64,000 bases of DNA from Piliocolobus tephrosceles (Eukaryota > Chordata > Mammalia > Primates > Cercopithecidae), in NCBI RefSeq assembly GCF_002776525.5, contig NC_045439.1, positions 154,529,330 to 154,593,329 on the forward strand, in the 5' to 3' direction. The position numbers and the translations under genes are program-made. Shown here piece by piece: positions 33,906-46,873 of the stretch. How positions within the stretch are numbered: position 1 is the stretch's first letter; each line of letters opens with the position of its first letter. Under the pieces are notes generated by a model, which made no database searches, had not been told where the DNA came from, and saw only the letters and a program-made list of their open reading frames with translations.

Positions 33906-35941
33906 CTGTGAAACGAGGGAAAAAAAATCACAACCTCCCCAAGCACTTCAGCCAGACATAGTAGAAGATGGTCAGAACTACCAATCAATCAGCTGTCAGA
34001 AGGTGGATGTGATCAGCCAGCCAATCCAAAAGCTAAAGTTGGACTCCAGGCACAGTGACATTCCTGAGTAGGAGTGGCATAGCCAGGGTGAGGTCACGGA
34101 CACACCGAAGTCTAACCATGGAACATCTCTGCAGGAGCCTTGGCTGCGCAGGCCTCCTGCCATGTGCTCTGGGTTCTCTTGGCTCCTGGGCCAGACCTGT
34201 CTTGGTTAGACAGTGAGAATCCAAGGTAAATGGCCTGTCATCCTCTGGCTACAATCTGGAAATGGTAGAAATGGGTAGCCAGAGAGCCGTATGTTATGAA
34301 ATAGTGGTTTTCTACCTTTTGGGGCTCAGTGGCTCATGGTAAAATACTAGAATTTTGGAAGTACAGTAGACACCTGCTATTTCTGTTTTCCTAGAAAACA
34401 GCTCTGGTCCCTTCTGTTGGTATCAGCACCTGCATTCCCTTTACATTGCGTAGTCTTCTTATATTGCATGCAGTGTTATGTGAACTGTCACCAAGGGTGG
34501 GCAAATTACTAGGCAAATCAGACCTTCTCTCCATGGAATTTAAGTCTTGAGTTGCATGAAACTAGGCCAGTAAATTCTTCCAGGTGACTCACCCAATGGG
34601 GACACCTGAAGATTGTCGATTTCCTCACTGTGCCTGATTCCAGTCCTTCCCTGGTGACTATGTGTGCTAAGGCCAGGTTGGCCTTTCACTAGATTTTGAT
34701 AATGACCCCATATTCTTGCAAAAGGTGCTTTTCTCCTGAAGTAAGCCAGGGTTAATCTCCATTCCTCAAGGAACTATATTGATGTCACGGGTATATTTGA
34801 ATAAATCTGAACTCTCAAAATAACACAGAGCCGCTTGCCATTAACACACAGTTGCTAGAGTATAATGTTTTCTCAGAATGTTTTCAAAAGCATCCAAGTT
34901 ACTACGCCATTTGCTTTGTCTTTCTTTAACACTGTTACATTTTTATAGGCAGAGTTCTCCGAAGTCAGCACCTGCCTTCTTTGGCCCCAGCTTGATGGTT
35001 TACCACGCTCCTTACCTCTTCCTTACAGCAGTTTCAATTCTGTCCCACCATCCCAGAGCTCAAAGCTCTTTCCAATGGAATGTGTGTTTAGTTATCCCAA
35101 AGATTACACATTATCAAAGCAGACAGTCCCCCTGGGAAGGGTTCAGGCTTTCATGTGAGAACTACTGCCATGCAAGACAGGTCCAAGGGGCTCATATAAG
35201 CTCAGGCTTCCTTTCCCTGCTCACCCTGAAGCAGTTTTAGAGCTCTTCATTTAAAATGCACCTGGAGCTGACTGTATACCCTACAGCACATATTCATAAC
35301 CGGGCAGAACTACTGCAAACCAAAACTTAGCAATATTTTGCCCAAGGGATAAGCACACCTCCATGGCCTAGTCAACACCAGTGAGAAATTCTGGAAAATT
35401 ACAGGGAGAAATTAAAAGGCGCAACGGTAGGGCTATTCCAAAGTTCCAGCATCCCTTGGCATGGCAAAGAGCAGGTCCAGCTTTTCCAGTGAGGACCCCG
35501 CACTGTTCTGCCATCACACCCCAGCCTTGCCAGGACTCAGCTGACTGTTATTTATGGAGCTGTTGTGATGTACGATGCTATTAGAACCATATGAGCCTAA
35601 TTCACCAAGAGCAAAGATTTTGTCAAAAAGCTCATTAATAAATTAATTGCATAATTTGTCAGGGTAGTTCTCTCACTGCCTCAGGGGACATTTATTTGTG
35701 GGAGCATCTATCTCTGGTAATAAATAAACCAATCCTTTCCTCCCCCACCAAAAGCCCAGAATATAGTAATACAGATAGGTATGGATTAAACCTTGTGCCT
35801 GATGGGACTTGTCAAGAGAAATGATGAACAGTGTTGGCAGGAGGGAAAGAGGGAAAGCTCACATTTCCTGCTATCCTCTGGAAGAAAACATTGGTTACTG
35901 GACAAGATACAGGACCAGCTTAGAGATGATTCTGGACTCAC
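33906..35941 (-). other. RYR3: Intron E8-E9
   Basis: No recent transposon recognised; nothing else supported in this 2.0 kb. Confidence 0.7.
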
Positions 35942-36105
35942 TTCACAGTGTTGATAGGTTTGGGATCAAAGTTGCCATCTGCATCCACTGAGATCTGTTT
36001 CTCCAATGTGGCTGTGATTCTGGTATCTAAATAATCCGGTGGCAAGGCCCCAGCTATAGCACTGAGACAAGGCAGGGCCATTCGGAAAAGATCTGGGTCA
36101 TATTT
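35942..36105 (-). CDS. RYR3: RYR3 window exon E8 (164 nt)
   Basis: It reads KYDPDLFRMALPCLSAIAGA, LPPDYLDTRITATLEKQISV and DADGNFDPKPINTV, then two bases of a split Asn before donor gtgagt. ALPCLSA-AGALPPDY is conserved in all RyRs. The loop that follows (DTRITATLEK) is variable between paralogues. GNFDPKPI leads into the first helix of repeat RY3 in E9. Confidence 0.95.
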
Positions 36106-37055
36106 CTGTGAGGGAAAAACAAGGCCCTGTTAGCAGAGAAAGCAGAACCATGTCCTTAGACAGAACCATTCACTAATCAGCTGAAAACAGAAATAAAATA
36201 CACGCATTTATCCAGGTTAACCAAAGCGAGAAATGTGTAACCCCTTAAATATTTTCTGGTGGAAATGAAGGTATCCTTGGAGGATGAAATAACACTCTAT
36301 AAAGCCCTCAAGTCACCATTTGCTTTAAGTTGAAAAATCTTCAACAGGTTGAAATCAGTATCTCCTAAATGGTTAATTTCAAGACCACCTAAGGGTTAAA
36401 GTGACTCGTCACTAGGCCAGAAGTGACTATAAACTTGTCTGCTAAGGATGGTCATAGAAACGGACCCAACTTACAACTGGAGAGGGCATAGCGAGTTGTG
36501 CCAAGCTCTGTAGTAGCTGATATGGGTCATACGTTGACATCAGCAGCAGGCTGCTCAATATCCATCATTCTCTCTTGAACCCAGCCAGAAATGAATTTCA
36601 GGCAAATAGCATGGGGTTGGGAAGAGCTTTTGATCTGCTTATACTAGACCAATGAAATCCAGGGGTAAAGAAAATTTAAGTGCAGGTGAACGAACCATAT
36701 GCGTGTTCTACATTTCTCTAAGAAACCCAGACCTACTCATTTTCTACCTTTAAAGTTGCTGACCTCACAAATTGGGTTAGGGGAAGTGGAGCAAAATCTG
36801 AGTCAGAACTTTACTTCAATCACACCGTTCAGTAAGGCGTGGGTTTCAGAGGCTCTGAGTTCTCACCCGACGCCTCCTCAAATGAGTGCCTGGGAAGAAC
36901 CTCTCCCAGAATGGCTCAAGGTCTTCTGGAAATCCCCCGTCCCACCATCACAGCAGATGTCAGGACTTTCCTCTTGGCTCGAGCCTAGTGAAGGCTGACA
37001 GACAGGAGCCGCACCAAATCAGGGGGAAACGAATGGGGAGGTAAGGCATCGAGAC

Positions 37056-37063
37056 TGACGTCA
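37056..37063. promoter_or_regulatory. Perfect CRE palindrome (TGACGTCA) in the E7-E8 intron
   Basis: Eight-base consensus outside any recognised recent repeat, next to a MIR-like element. Could be chance. Confidence 0.35.
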
Positions 37064-37074
37064 GATGATGTGTG

Positions 37075-37290
37075 TGTCATTTACTCTGGTAGTCACTTTC
37101 CCATGTACAGCTTTGTGAATGTGAAAATGTATTCAACCACTCTGAGGCTTTTCTTCACCTGTAAAATAAGGATTTTAAGAGTTTCCATTTCAGAGAGATG
37201 GGCAAGAAGTAGCGTAATATGCTTGTGAAGTACTCAGCACAGGTCCTGGCAAATAGAATGCTAAATAGATGATGGCTGCTATTATCTGTA
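37075..37290 (+). mobile_element. MIR-like element
   Basis: 'actttcccatgtacagctttgtgaatg...ctgaggcttttcttcacctgtaaaataagga' matches the MIR core with divergence. Confidence 0.6.
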
Positions 37291-37342
37291 GGTGCTGGGG
37301 CACTGAGATGCTCTCTTTTTGTTCAGAAAGTACCGTCATTAC

Positions 37343-37483
37343 CTTATGGGAGAGAGAGTCAAAAATCCCCCAGAAAAGCTTCTCTGTTAGGTGCAGCTCT
37401 TCTTCCACAGCTAGCCCATAGCTCCCCCATCCTGAAGGCAGGCAGTAATACTTCCAGCACTGTTCATAGTGATTCGTCAGAAG
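37343..37483 (-). CDS. RYR3: RYR3 window exon E7 (141 nt, symmetric)
   Basis: It reads LLTNHYEQCWKYYCLPSGWG, then SYGLAVEEELHLTEKLFWGI and FDSLSHK. The aromatic-rich HYE-CWKYYCLP-GW motif and EEELHL--KLFWGIFD-L are family signatures. Both ends are in phase 0 and the length is 47 codons. The donor is gtaatg, a weak match after position +4, while the acceptor (gaacctcccag) is ordinary. Skipping it would keep the frame. Confidence 0.95.
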
Positions 37484-38672
37484 CTGGGAGGTTCAGAACA
37501 GGACAGACCAGCGGGGTGGGGTAGTGAAAGTCCACGGGCATCAAAAACATGCAGGAGAGAATAAAATAGCAAGCAGAGATCATGAGAATGAAACATGTGA
37601 AACAGCTGGGCTGTCGACAAAGCGGCCCTTCAAACACCGCTGGGAACAGTCTGCTCTCTGCCTAATGAGCTTGAGCCTGAGCGGATCTGCCTGATTAATT
37701 CTTGTGCCTCCTAATGTGCCCCCAGCAGTTACTGGAAAATGGAGAGGAGCCATTTCTAGTTCAAAGAGAAAGTGCTACTGTGTGAAAGTAGCCACCGTGT
37801 GCTGTTCTAGCCAGTCAGGGGTGGAAAGAATTTCTTCTGGGACCTTTGCTTGTAATTCTGGGAGATCCTGGGGGAATGCTGATATGGGGAGAAGATGGTG
37901 GGCTGCAAGTTGTGGGTTTGAAGATTTTCTCTCATCAATTACTACCCGTTGTTTCCTTGCCCCCACTCCCCGGGCCCCCTCCCTCCCTCTCCCCTCTCTC
38001 TCTCACACCCCAGTGATTTTACAGCACTTTCACATCTTGCCAGTAGAGGGCAGAAGTTACCGGTAATGTTTCCATCCCAGCAGGTGTGATCCACATCCTC
38101 CAAGAAAAATCCCACTGATAGATGAGAGGTAAAAGTGAGCTTATTGAGTGATATCAATAATGCCTCTTCAAAGCCAGTATCCAGCTGGCAGCAAAGGCTT
38201 GCAGAGGAAGCAACACCAAATTAAGCTGTGCACACTATGGTTTTCGGTTAAGATATTTTCTTTTTTTTTGAGATTAAAACTGCGGCTGCTAGAGAGAAGA
38301 ATTAGCCCTTAGAGGACTGTGGAATCTCTGAGAACATACAAACTGTTTTCTGCCTGGGATGGAGACAGGGGATTCAATTAAAGCTCTCCGGGAATTCTGG
38401 TTAGCCCAGTAAAATGTTGCCTGAAATGCTTGCTTGGACCATAAAGAAAAGTGCTGTTAAAATCATTAGGTAGGATTTTCAGGTGTGGTTAGCCGTTGCT
38501 AACACTTTTGCATATGGGAATATGGCAGGTGCCTCAGAGATAAAAGGTAAAAACACTGTCTGCTTGGGTGGATGGCTGATTCTGGTGCCCTCCCACCAGG
38601 CCCAGATGCTGCCAGTGATAACATATTTGTAATTTATGAGAAAACCAGAAACAAGACAATAAAAAAAGGGAA

Positions 38673-38843
38673 GGCCAGGCATAGCGGTTCACACCTGCTG
38701 CAATCCCAGCACTTTGGGGGACTGAGGAGGGAGGTTTGCTTGAACTCGGGAGCTCAAGGCTGCAGTAAGCCGTGGCTGTGCCACTGCACTCAAGTGTGGG
38801 TAAAAGAGTGAGACCCTGTCTCAAAAAATAAATAATAATAAAA
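38673..38843 (+). mobile_element. Free left Alu monomer (FLAM-like)
   Basis: About 170 bp: one Alu left monomer with an A-rich tail (aaaaaataaataataataaaa), lacking the right monomer. Confidence 0.8.
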
Positions 38844-38878
38844 GAGAGGAGTCTGTGGTCTTTTTATTAAGAAAGAGA

Positions 38879-39189
38879 GCCAGGCGCAGTGGCTCATGCC
38901 TGTAATCCCAGCATTTTGGGAGGTTGAGGCAGGTGGATCACTTGAGGTAAGGAATTCGAGACCAGCGTGGCCAACATGGTGAAACCCCGTCTCTACTAAA
39001 AACAAACAAACAAACAAAAATTAGCTGGGCATGGTAGCATGTGCCTGTAATCCCAGCTACTCAGGAGGCTGAGGCAGGAGAATTGCTTGAACCTGGGAGG
39101 TGGAGGTTGCGGTGAGCCGAGATCATGCCACTTCACTTCAGCCTGGGTGACAGAGCAAGACTCTGACTCATTTAAAAAAAAAAAAAAAA
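38879..39189 (+). mobile_element. Alu
   Basis: Full-length plus-strand Alu with CAAA expansion in the middle A-rich region and an A tail. Confidence 0.93.
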
Positions 39190-39606
39190 TTAGAAAACAA
39201 AGATGTCTTACAAACAAGAAAAGCACAAAACAGTATGGAATAGAAAAGGGACATTTTAATCAATTTAATGAAAAACCACAGGGCCTTCAAAGCTTTTTGA
39301 GATGAACACATTCTGAAAACCTAATTACAGTGGGAAAGCACAAAATCTAAGTCCCCGTACTAACTGCAGCTAAATATCAACCAGTCAGTGGAAAGCAGTT
39401 AAAGAAAATTGGAGCAATTTTCTTCAACCTCGACATTCAAGAAAGGACATGGTTTTGTGGGATGTGTCTTGTTAGCAAACCATCAACTTAAGGGAGTCAA
39501 ACCCATTCAGCATGTATTTTTCCCTCCAAATTGCGAAGACATCACATACGACCAGGCAAGTTTCCTGTGCAGTAGACTGTATTTCTGTAACAATAGTGAC
39601 GTTTAC

Positions 39607-39697
39607 CTTGAGAGGCATTTTGCAGTATTCATTGAGTTGGGGCACATCAAAAACGAGGCGTCGCAGGAGCTGCTGTAACATGGAAGGCCTCAAGTGA
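39607..39697 (-). CDS. RYR3: RYR3 window exon E6 (91 nt)
   Basis: The first base completes Asn with AA from E5. It then reads HLRPSMLQQLLRRLVFDVPQ and LNEYCKMPLK before donor gtaaac. RPSM-Q-LLRRLVFDVP is one of the most conserved stretches of the RyR shell. The donor is weaker than the common gtaagt but the exon end is unambiguous because E7 continues KMPLK-LLTNHYE as in the paralogues. It ends in phase 0. Confidence 0.95.
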
Positions 39698-40927
39698 CTG
39701 CAGTAGGAAATAAGAAACATAGAAAAATAAAATGAAAACGTAAGAAAAACAATAAAGGAGGAATGAAAGAAATGGTCAACAATAAGCATATTACAGCCAA
39801 GAAAACATTTCCTAATACACAAGATCTCGGATAAACAAGAGTAGACGATAAAACACTTGAAAACAGTATAGTTAAAATTCAGAAAAAGAGTGCTAACGAA
39901 TTGGGATACCCAAGGTGGAACTATAATTGCTATGTGACAAAATGTGCTAGGATACATGCATACTCAAAATATAATCACTGATTATGTGCAAAGAATAGAA
40001 CAGAAAGAAGGTGCAGCTCATGTTCTAGTCATTTCTAAGGCCCCCTGAACTCTGCAGAGGGAGAAACTGGAGTTGAGCAGCTGCACAGGTGGACTCTGAG
40101 GCCCCCTACTGGTGTGATTTGAAGAGAACTTTAAAGCACTAGTCCATGAAATTCTCACTACTGGAATCATTTGTTTGGGGTAAGGCTTTGTTCTCAAAAC
40201 AACTCCATTAATAGGCAAATACAGTAACTATTTAAAGAATAATCTATCAAATTACAGAGTTCATGGCACAAATAAATTTTGAGGTAGAGAAAGGAGAGGT
40301 AAGCCACACGGATTTTGCTTTTTTACCCTGCCAAACTTTGAAAAAACCTAGTGGAAACTATGGTTTTCGCCAGAGAAAGGTGTACACACACAAACACATT
40401 TTGATATATAAGTTCAGTTCATGAATCCCTGGATTTTTTCCACTATTGCCTAAGGAGCTACGGAGGTAAAGCTAACACTCCTTTGTTGAATGTTGGAATG
40501 CCAGGGAAGAAATCCTTGGAGCATCTACAGTAAGAAGAATGTATGTAGATGGAGAACAAAAGTCATCTGTTTCACAGCTGTTTCTGGAGCTGGCCTTGTG
40601 ATAAAAAGCCCAGGGGTGAAAATATACAGTAAGTAGCCTTGTCTCAGAATCTAATAGTTAGAATGCAAAAATTACTCACTGTTTCACATTATTATCCAGT
40701 TAATCAGCAATTACCACCTAAGATTCACTAACCTGAATACAAGAAAAGAGTGCAATAAATCTGTAATTCTGCGAATTCCTGACTTATTAAAATAAACAAT
40801 GAAAAAACCTAGTTAGGTATCGGTTCACCTGCTACACCTGGAGCTCAAGTGATCAAGAAGAAAATCTCTAAAAGTACAGTAACAGGGTGAGCTCTACTTT
40901 TTGTTTGATGTAAAATTCTAATTTCTT

Positions 40928-41216
40928 GGTCAGGTGCGGTGGCTCACGCCTGTAATCTCAGCACTTTGGGAGGCCAAGGTGGGCGGATCCCCTGAGGTCA
41001 GGAGTTCGAGACTAGCCTGGCTAACATGGTGAAACCCCGTTTCTACTAAACATACAAAAAATTAGCTGGGCGTGGTGGCGGGCCTGTAATCCCAGCTACT
41101 CAGGAAGCTGAAGCAGGAGAGTCACTTGAACTTGGGAGGTAGAGGTTGTGTTGAGCTGAGATCGTGCCACTGCATTCCAGCCTGGGCAACAAGAGCAAAA
41201 CTCTGTCTAACACACA

Positions 41217-41251
<35 letters not shown>
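40928..41251 (+). mobile_element. Alu, first of a tandem
   Basis: Full-length Alu whose tail contains a CA repeat (41210-41230). Its outer target duplication aaattctaatttct (from 40913 and from 41554) encloses the second Alu too. Confidence 0.93.
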
Positions 41252-41256
41252 GAACC

Positions 41257-41556
41257 AGCCGGGCCTGGTGGCTCACGCCTATAATCCTGGCACTTTGGGA
41301 GGCCGAGATGTGCGGATCATGAGGTCAGGAGATCGAGACCATCCTGGCTAACACGGTGAAACCCCGTCTCTACTAAAAATACAAAAAATTAGCCGGACGT
41401 GGTGGCGGGTGCCTGTAGTCCCGGCTACTCGGGAGACTGAGGCAGGAGCATGGCATGAACCTGGAAGGCAGAGCTTGCAGTGAGCCGAGATCGCGCCACT
41501 GCCCTCCAGCCTGGGCGACAGAGCGAGACTCCGTCTCAAAAAAAAAAAAAAAAAAA
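41257..41556 (+). mobile_element. AluY inserted in the tail of the preceding Alu
   Basis: Full-length, low-divergence AluY located between the first Alu's A tail and that Alu's downstream target duplication. Confidence 0.93.
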
Positions 41557-42299
41557 TTCTAATTTCTCCCAAGTCTCATTCTTTAAAAGTATTTGCAGCT
41601 CAAATCAGTCTCACCAGTGTGACTTTGTTATTAGAAAACAGCTTATGTTGGGAGGCAGGACTCCTTGGTTGGTGTGATTTCTAAAATACACCGAGTTCAG
41701 CTCTAGCAAAAGCGAGAACAAGATCTGCAGCTGCTATTGATGCATTACCAGCCAATTACAAATTAAAGCTGATAGAAAGGATTTCTTTTGGTGTAAACGC
41801 ATTATTTATTCCATTTTATACCATTAAGAAAATAGAGGCTCATAAAAACAAATAATGGGGCATTAATCTTCCTTTTGAAGTGGCAAAGTGCAAAACCTAG
41901 GTACCTTATTAATTCCTCGAGGTTAATTGGTGTGTCCCCTGAAATTTGTCTCTCTTGAAAGATCAAAAATATTCTAATTAGCTTAACTGTCTGCCAGTTA
42001 TCATAAAAATCTTGTGTTGAATGAAACAGTATCATAATATCGGGCCTGGTTTTGGAAGGAGATCTCTGGGAGAAAACTCTTTTTGGGGCCTGGGTCAAAG
42101 CCTCCTTCCCATCAACCAGCCTTTACTCCCCACCCCAAGAAAATAATACTATGCAATGACACAGCTTGTCCCATAAAGCACTTAAAGCCTGTAGGCCTTA
42201 GACGACACAAAGACAGCAGATACAGGTTAATTTTAAAAAGTATTTTAAACATAGTGATCATTGTTATATTTGAAATATAAGCCAGAGACTATCCTTTTT

Positions 42300-43235
42300 A
42301 AAACATTTTAAAACTTTTTTGTAACAGGCTTTTTCAGAGCAGTTTTAGGTTCACAGCAAAATTGAGCAAAGGGTACTGAGAGTTCTCATCTATCTCCGGC
42401 CCCATACAGGCGCAGCTTTCCCCATTATCATTATCCCCCACCAGTGGCACATTTGTGACAACTGATAAACTTATTCTGAAACATCGTTATCACCCAAATT
42501 CCATAATTTACATTACGGTTCACTCTTGCTGTTGTACATTCTATCGGTTTAGACAAGTATTTAATGACACACATCCATCATTATACTGTTTTTCCACTGC
42601 TCTAAAAATTCTCTGTGCTCAGCCTGTTCATCTCTCCCTCCCCCAACCCTGACACCACTGATCTTTTCAGTGTTTCCTTAGCTTTGCCTTTTCCAGAAAG
42701 CCATATAGTTGGAATCATACAGCACGTGGCCTTTTCGGATTAGCTTCTTGCACTTAGTAATATCGGTTTAAGGTTCCTCTGTATTTTCATTGCTTGATAG
42801 CTCATTTCTTTTTAGCACTGAATAATACAGTCCATGGTCTGATGTACCAGTTTATTTATCCATTCGCCCACTCAAAAACATCTTGAATGCTCCCCAGTTT
42901 TGGCAGTTACGAATAAAGCTGCTACAAGCATCTGCATACAGGTTTTTGTGTGGACATAGTTTTCAACTCATTTGGGTAAAAACCAAGGAGTGAGATAGTT
43001 GAATCACGTGGTAAGAGTATGTTTGGTTTTGTAAGAAACTGACAAACTGCCTTCCAAAGTGACTGTACCATTTTCACTCCCACCAGCAATGAATGCGAGT
43101 TCCTGTTGTTCCACATCCTTGCCAGCATTTGGTGGTGTCAGTGTTCTGGATTTTGGCCGTTCTGGTATGTGTGTAGTGCCATCTCACTGCTGAGATTACC
43201 TTTTGGTGTGATGTTCTACTCACATCCATGTGAGG
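42300..43235 (-). mobile_element. Old L1 3' fragment
   Basis: Diverged antisense sequence with 'cagttttaggttcacagcaaaattgagc', 'tttgccttttccagaa' and 'cactcccaccagcaatgaatg', the 3' end of an old (L1M-type) L1. Sense to RYR3. Confidence 0.85.
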
Positions 43236-43392
43236 ACCGAGGAGTTTTTTTTTCTAGGTAGCCCTAGCTCCCCAATGCACAGTAATTTCTTCTGTGATTA
43301 GAAAAGAACTCATTCAACAAGAGATCAAGACCATACTCAGCTGGCCCCTAACGGGGGAAGCCTGTTGATGCTCCCTCCGGAGCGACCTACAG

Positions 43393-43592
43393 CAGTGGTT
43401 TTTAATCTTGACGACATATTGGAAACACCGGGAGGCTTCAAAAGCTGGAATCTTGGGTCCCAGCCCTAACAGTTTTGACTTTTTGGGCTGGGATGTGGCC
43501 TGGGCACTGGGATATTTATTCTGTAACTCAGCAGGTATTTCTGATATGCAGCTGAGAAGGCAACACACTGGCTGAAAAATGGCAGATCATAC
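43393..43592 (+). mobile_element. MER5A-like hAT element
   Basis: 'cagtggtttttaatcttgacgacatattggaaacaccgggaggcttcaaaa' is a diverged MER5-type start. The matching right end is incomplete. Confidence 0.65.
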
Positions 43593-44200
43593 TACTGGCC
43601 TGTGCTGCTAAGACCTGCTGTTGAAAGGATCGTCTTCCTTGGATTCTACAAGACTTGACTTAGATTCCTGAGGACCCAAGGCTCTTGGGGTGACTTTACC
43701 TTTTGTCCTCAGCTGGCTCTGATGCCCATCTGCAGTCGTAAAAATTACTGCCTTTAACTCCCCATGGTGACTGGAGGTTTTTTTCTTTGATTTGCTGCTG
43801 GTCTTGGGAGGCCTAGAGGTAGGTCACTTTTATTCGCACTCAGAGTCCGGCTTCCATGTAAGATGTGCTCATGTAGAGGGCAGACACATCTGCTTCTGGC
43901 TCTATCTTGAGAATGAAGACAGCCCTTAATCTGAACACTTTAGGCTTGAAATGGTCTTCTGGTCCATCAACCGTAGCGGGTAAAGCCTGAGCTGTGCCCT
44001 CTCCCTTCCCCAAAGGGAAAGATTTTGCCTGTGGCAAATAGGGGAACTGAACACATCCTACGAGATGTCTGGGGGAGGGCTGGTGTACGACAAAGGCCTG
44101 GAAGCTTCCTTAGCCTAGACCCCTAGTTTTTAGATTACAAAGTAAAATGCAGTTGACCTGGATGCATACACAGGAGTAACAGTATAGGATGTGTACTTAC

Positions 44201-44421
44201 TTGCAAATGGCAAGCAAACATTCTTCTATAGTGTCCCTTTGTGCTTTGGTGAGGGAACGTCCCTTGGAAAGCCTGTATATCGTCTGCAGTGTGGAATCAA
44301 TCAGAGAAGTGCAGTGTTCTGTTCCGGCAAAGAGAGGGGCACACCTCGTGAGGAGCGGGAGCACAGCAGAACATATATACCTATTTAGTGCAAGCGCAGC
44401 CTCTGTGGTGCTCAGGGAAAC
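44201..44421 (-). CDS. RYR3: RYR3 window exon E5 (221 nt)
   Basis: It reads VSLSTTEAALALNRYICSAV, LPLLTRCAPLFAGTEHCTSL, IDSTLQTIYRLSKGRSLTKA and QRDTIEECLLAIC, then two bases of a split Asn codon before donor gtaagt. ALNRY-C-AVLPL, TRCAPLFAGTEH and RLS-G-SLTKAQRD are conserved RyR landmarks, so identification does not depend on one motif. This is the second-longest exon in the window. Confidence 0.95.
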
Positions 44422-45745
44422 CTAGGGAAAGAAGATTGGGACACAGGTTAATCACCCTGAGGAACAGGGCAAAGCTGGCTCTGCACTGAGTTCCCACGTA
44501 GCAAGCTGTGGGAGCTTATATATGTCCACATTGAACAGCAAGGCAGTGAACAACTTTCTACCTTATTAGCAGTTCTATTTTTCTTTTTGCATTTTCAATG
44601 ACAAAAAAATCAAGTTAAAAGACAACAACAAAAAAAAATCAGAAAAAATAACAACAAAGGCTAGCTGGTTCTACGTCTTCCCAAATGATCCTATAAATAT
44701 CTGCTCCCTTCAAAATAATTTTGAACTCATTAAAATCAGCTGATGACCAGTCTCACCCAACATTTTGATGCTTGCAAAGTCTAGTTGCTAGGATACTACA
44801 TTATTATTCTGGTTTTCGCTCTTTTCTCACCTACCAGGGACTCACACACTGTTACCTTATGACTGTAAGATTAGTGAATGGTTATAGGCCAGGCAGTTTC
44901 TCAAATTCACCAGTTTTGTGAAAGAGAAAGTGGAACTCTGACTCCTTTCAGTTAATTGGTGAGCACTGTGAGCATTTCACAATCAATACTGGCATGAGAG
45001 TAGACCCCACTAAAGGGAACCTAACTCTGCACGGGCAACGTGGAAAAGGAACAGAAACTTGGGTCCTTCTACACAACTCTGACACAACTCTTGCTCACGA
45101 TGTTCTTTTATGTACATTTAGATGGACGAGTTGAATACAAGGAAAACCCATTTAGTGACACTAAATAACCAAAGTGCACTTTACCACCATCTTTGAAAGT
45201 TGTAGAACTTCAAAAGAAACCTGGAGAGCCACAGAGATGAAACAGTACCATTTCCTGTGATTACTGCAGTCATTCTATCTGTAACACACTTTGTATAACT
45301 TATGATTTGAAAAACCATTTTCTTTGAATGATATACATTTCTCGTTGTTCCTATAAATTATCTAAACTATCAAGTTTGTCTCCTAGAAACTTCAGTAATC
45401 ATGCTGGGAGAAACAGCTAATCTTCCACATTTATCACTTTAATATACAGAGTTAAAATGAGAAAGGACAGAGCTTTGATTTCAGTAGATTATACGTTTTC
45501 AAAAGAGAATGCATGAATGTCTATGTGTTAATGAACTGAATATAACACTTTTTGTTGTAGATGGTGTTTGGACAAACACGTGATTGAACACCAGATACCA
45601 GAATAGCATTTGCTGTTTATCACTAAATTATCTGATCAGGAAGCCTGGGGAGATCCCATGAGTTAAGAAAATTATTTGAAAAATCAAATAATTTATGGAA
45701 AAGTTCAAAACAACAGCAGTGGCAGAAGCACTGTTATAGTTATTC

Positions 45746-45812
45746 AAAAATAATTATTTATTAAAAAATAATTATTCATAATTATTCATTATGAATAAAC
45801 AATTATTCACTG
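45746..45812. repeat. AT-rich stretch with internal inverted repeats
   Basis: Repeated 'aataattattt/attattcat' units including a short palindrome around 45787-45800 (ttcattatgaataa). Confidence 0.7.
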
Positions 45813-46439
45813 TTTTATTATAGCAAAACGTTGGGTTAGACTGAGTTATTCAGTATTAGGGATCGTATACTCTAATACTGTCATATATACCGTTTATCAT
45901 CTCCCTACCACACAAGGGAATGCAGCTCCCATTCAGGTTGGGGCTCGTATGTATTTCCATTTCTGGATAACCCGTGCAGGTGGAATCCATCCAAGTTAAG
46001 ATATTTGCCACCGACAACTCATCACAGAGCTCAGATTTCTATCTCTGTTGGACACCAGGTGGAGCCTTTGAGAAACCCTCTAACTAAAAACAACCCTAAA
46101 CTGGCAAGATGATTTTTAGACTTACACTGATCTAGTTTGTCTTTTCTCCTTGGACCTAGGACTCCTGGTGTACCTTTTTCCGCTTAGTTCTGACTTGTGG
46201 CATCTTGTATCTGAGTTTTGTAACTCTAGGGGCCTCCTCTCTTGAGGTTTGTTGATGGTGAACTACCTTATCTATCTCACCCTTGATTTCCAAACTTGTA
46301 TTACTTATATTTGCCTTTGTCCTCATGTACTGACCTTCATCATGCCCCTCACTTCAGACCTATCCATCCTGGTGGTCAGTATATGAAACTATGAAGTGAG
46401 AGTAGGAAGAATAATGTCAGCCTATAATGTTGCCAGCCA

Positions 46440-46635
46440 GCCTTTTTCAAAGGCAATGGACACATGGTCTCACCAGAGGGTGCTTTTGTCCCCCCAGGGG
46501 ACATCTGGTGATACCTGAAATTGATTTTGGCAGGGATTCGGGGTGGAACTGGGGTGCTACTGATACCTAGTGGGCAGAGGCCAGGGATGTTGCTAAATAT
46601 TCTAAAAGGCATAGGATAACCCCTTACAACTTACT
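46440..46635 (+). mobile_element. MER20-like hAT element
   Basis: 'cttttgtccccccaggggacatctgg', 'ggtgctactgatacctagtgggcagaggccagggatgttgctaaa' matches the MER20 pattern. Diverged; ends approximate. Confidence 0.75.
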
Positions 46636-46873
46636 GTCAAGGTTAAAAAAACTGCAATTGAGGGAGATGGATTTGGGGTCAAATTTACCTATATCTAAGT
46701 CTCTGGCTCAACAAATTACCATCTTCAATTGCATGATACCTCTATTTTCTCACCCATTAAAGTAAGCTATTAAAATGTAATTGGTGAGTAAATAGAACAT
46801 ATTTGCTTCTAAGTCCAACATTACTAATTTTACAATGATGGGAACAATAACTTTTGTTATTTTTGCAACTTAC

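Larger units (their letters stand above)
36106..37342 (-). other. RYR3: Intron E7-E8
   Basis: Holds a MIR-like element around 37075-37290 and a perfect TGACGTCA palindrome at 37056-37063. Otherwise nothing recognised. Confidence 0.7.
37484..39606 (-). other. RYR3: Intron E6-E7
   Basis: Contains a pyrimidine-rich stretch (37975-38012), a free left Alu monomer (38673-38843) and a full Alu (38879-39189), both on the plus strand. Confidence 0.8.
39698..44200 (-). other. RYR3: Intron E5-E6 (4.5 kb)
   Basis: Contains two tandem plus-strand Alus (40928-41556), an old L1 3' fragment (about 42300-43235) and a MER5A-like hAT element (43393-43592). Positions 39698-40900 and 43600-44200 show nothing recognised. 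Confidence 0.8.
44422..46873 (-). other. RYR3: Intron E4-E5
   Basis: AT-rich. It includes an AT-only stretch with internal inverted repeats (45746-45812) and a MER20-like hAT element (46440-46635). No Alu or L1. Confidence 0.75.

Noticed and set aside
39472..39957. 161-codon minus-strand open frame
   Set aside because: Only 39607-39697 is coding (E6); the rest reads through intron on both sides of proper splice sites.
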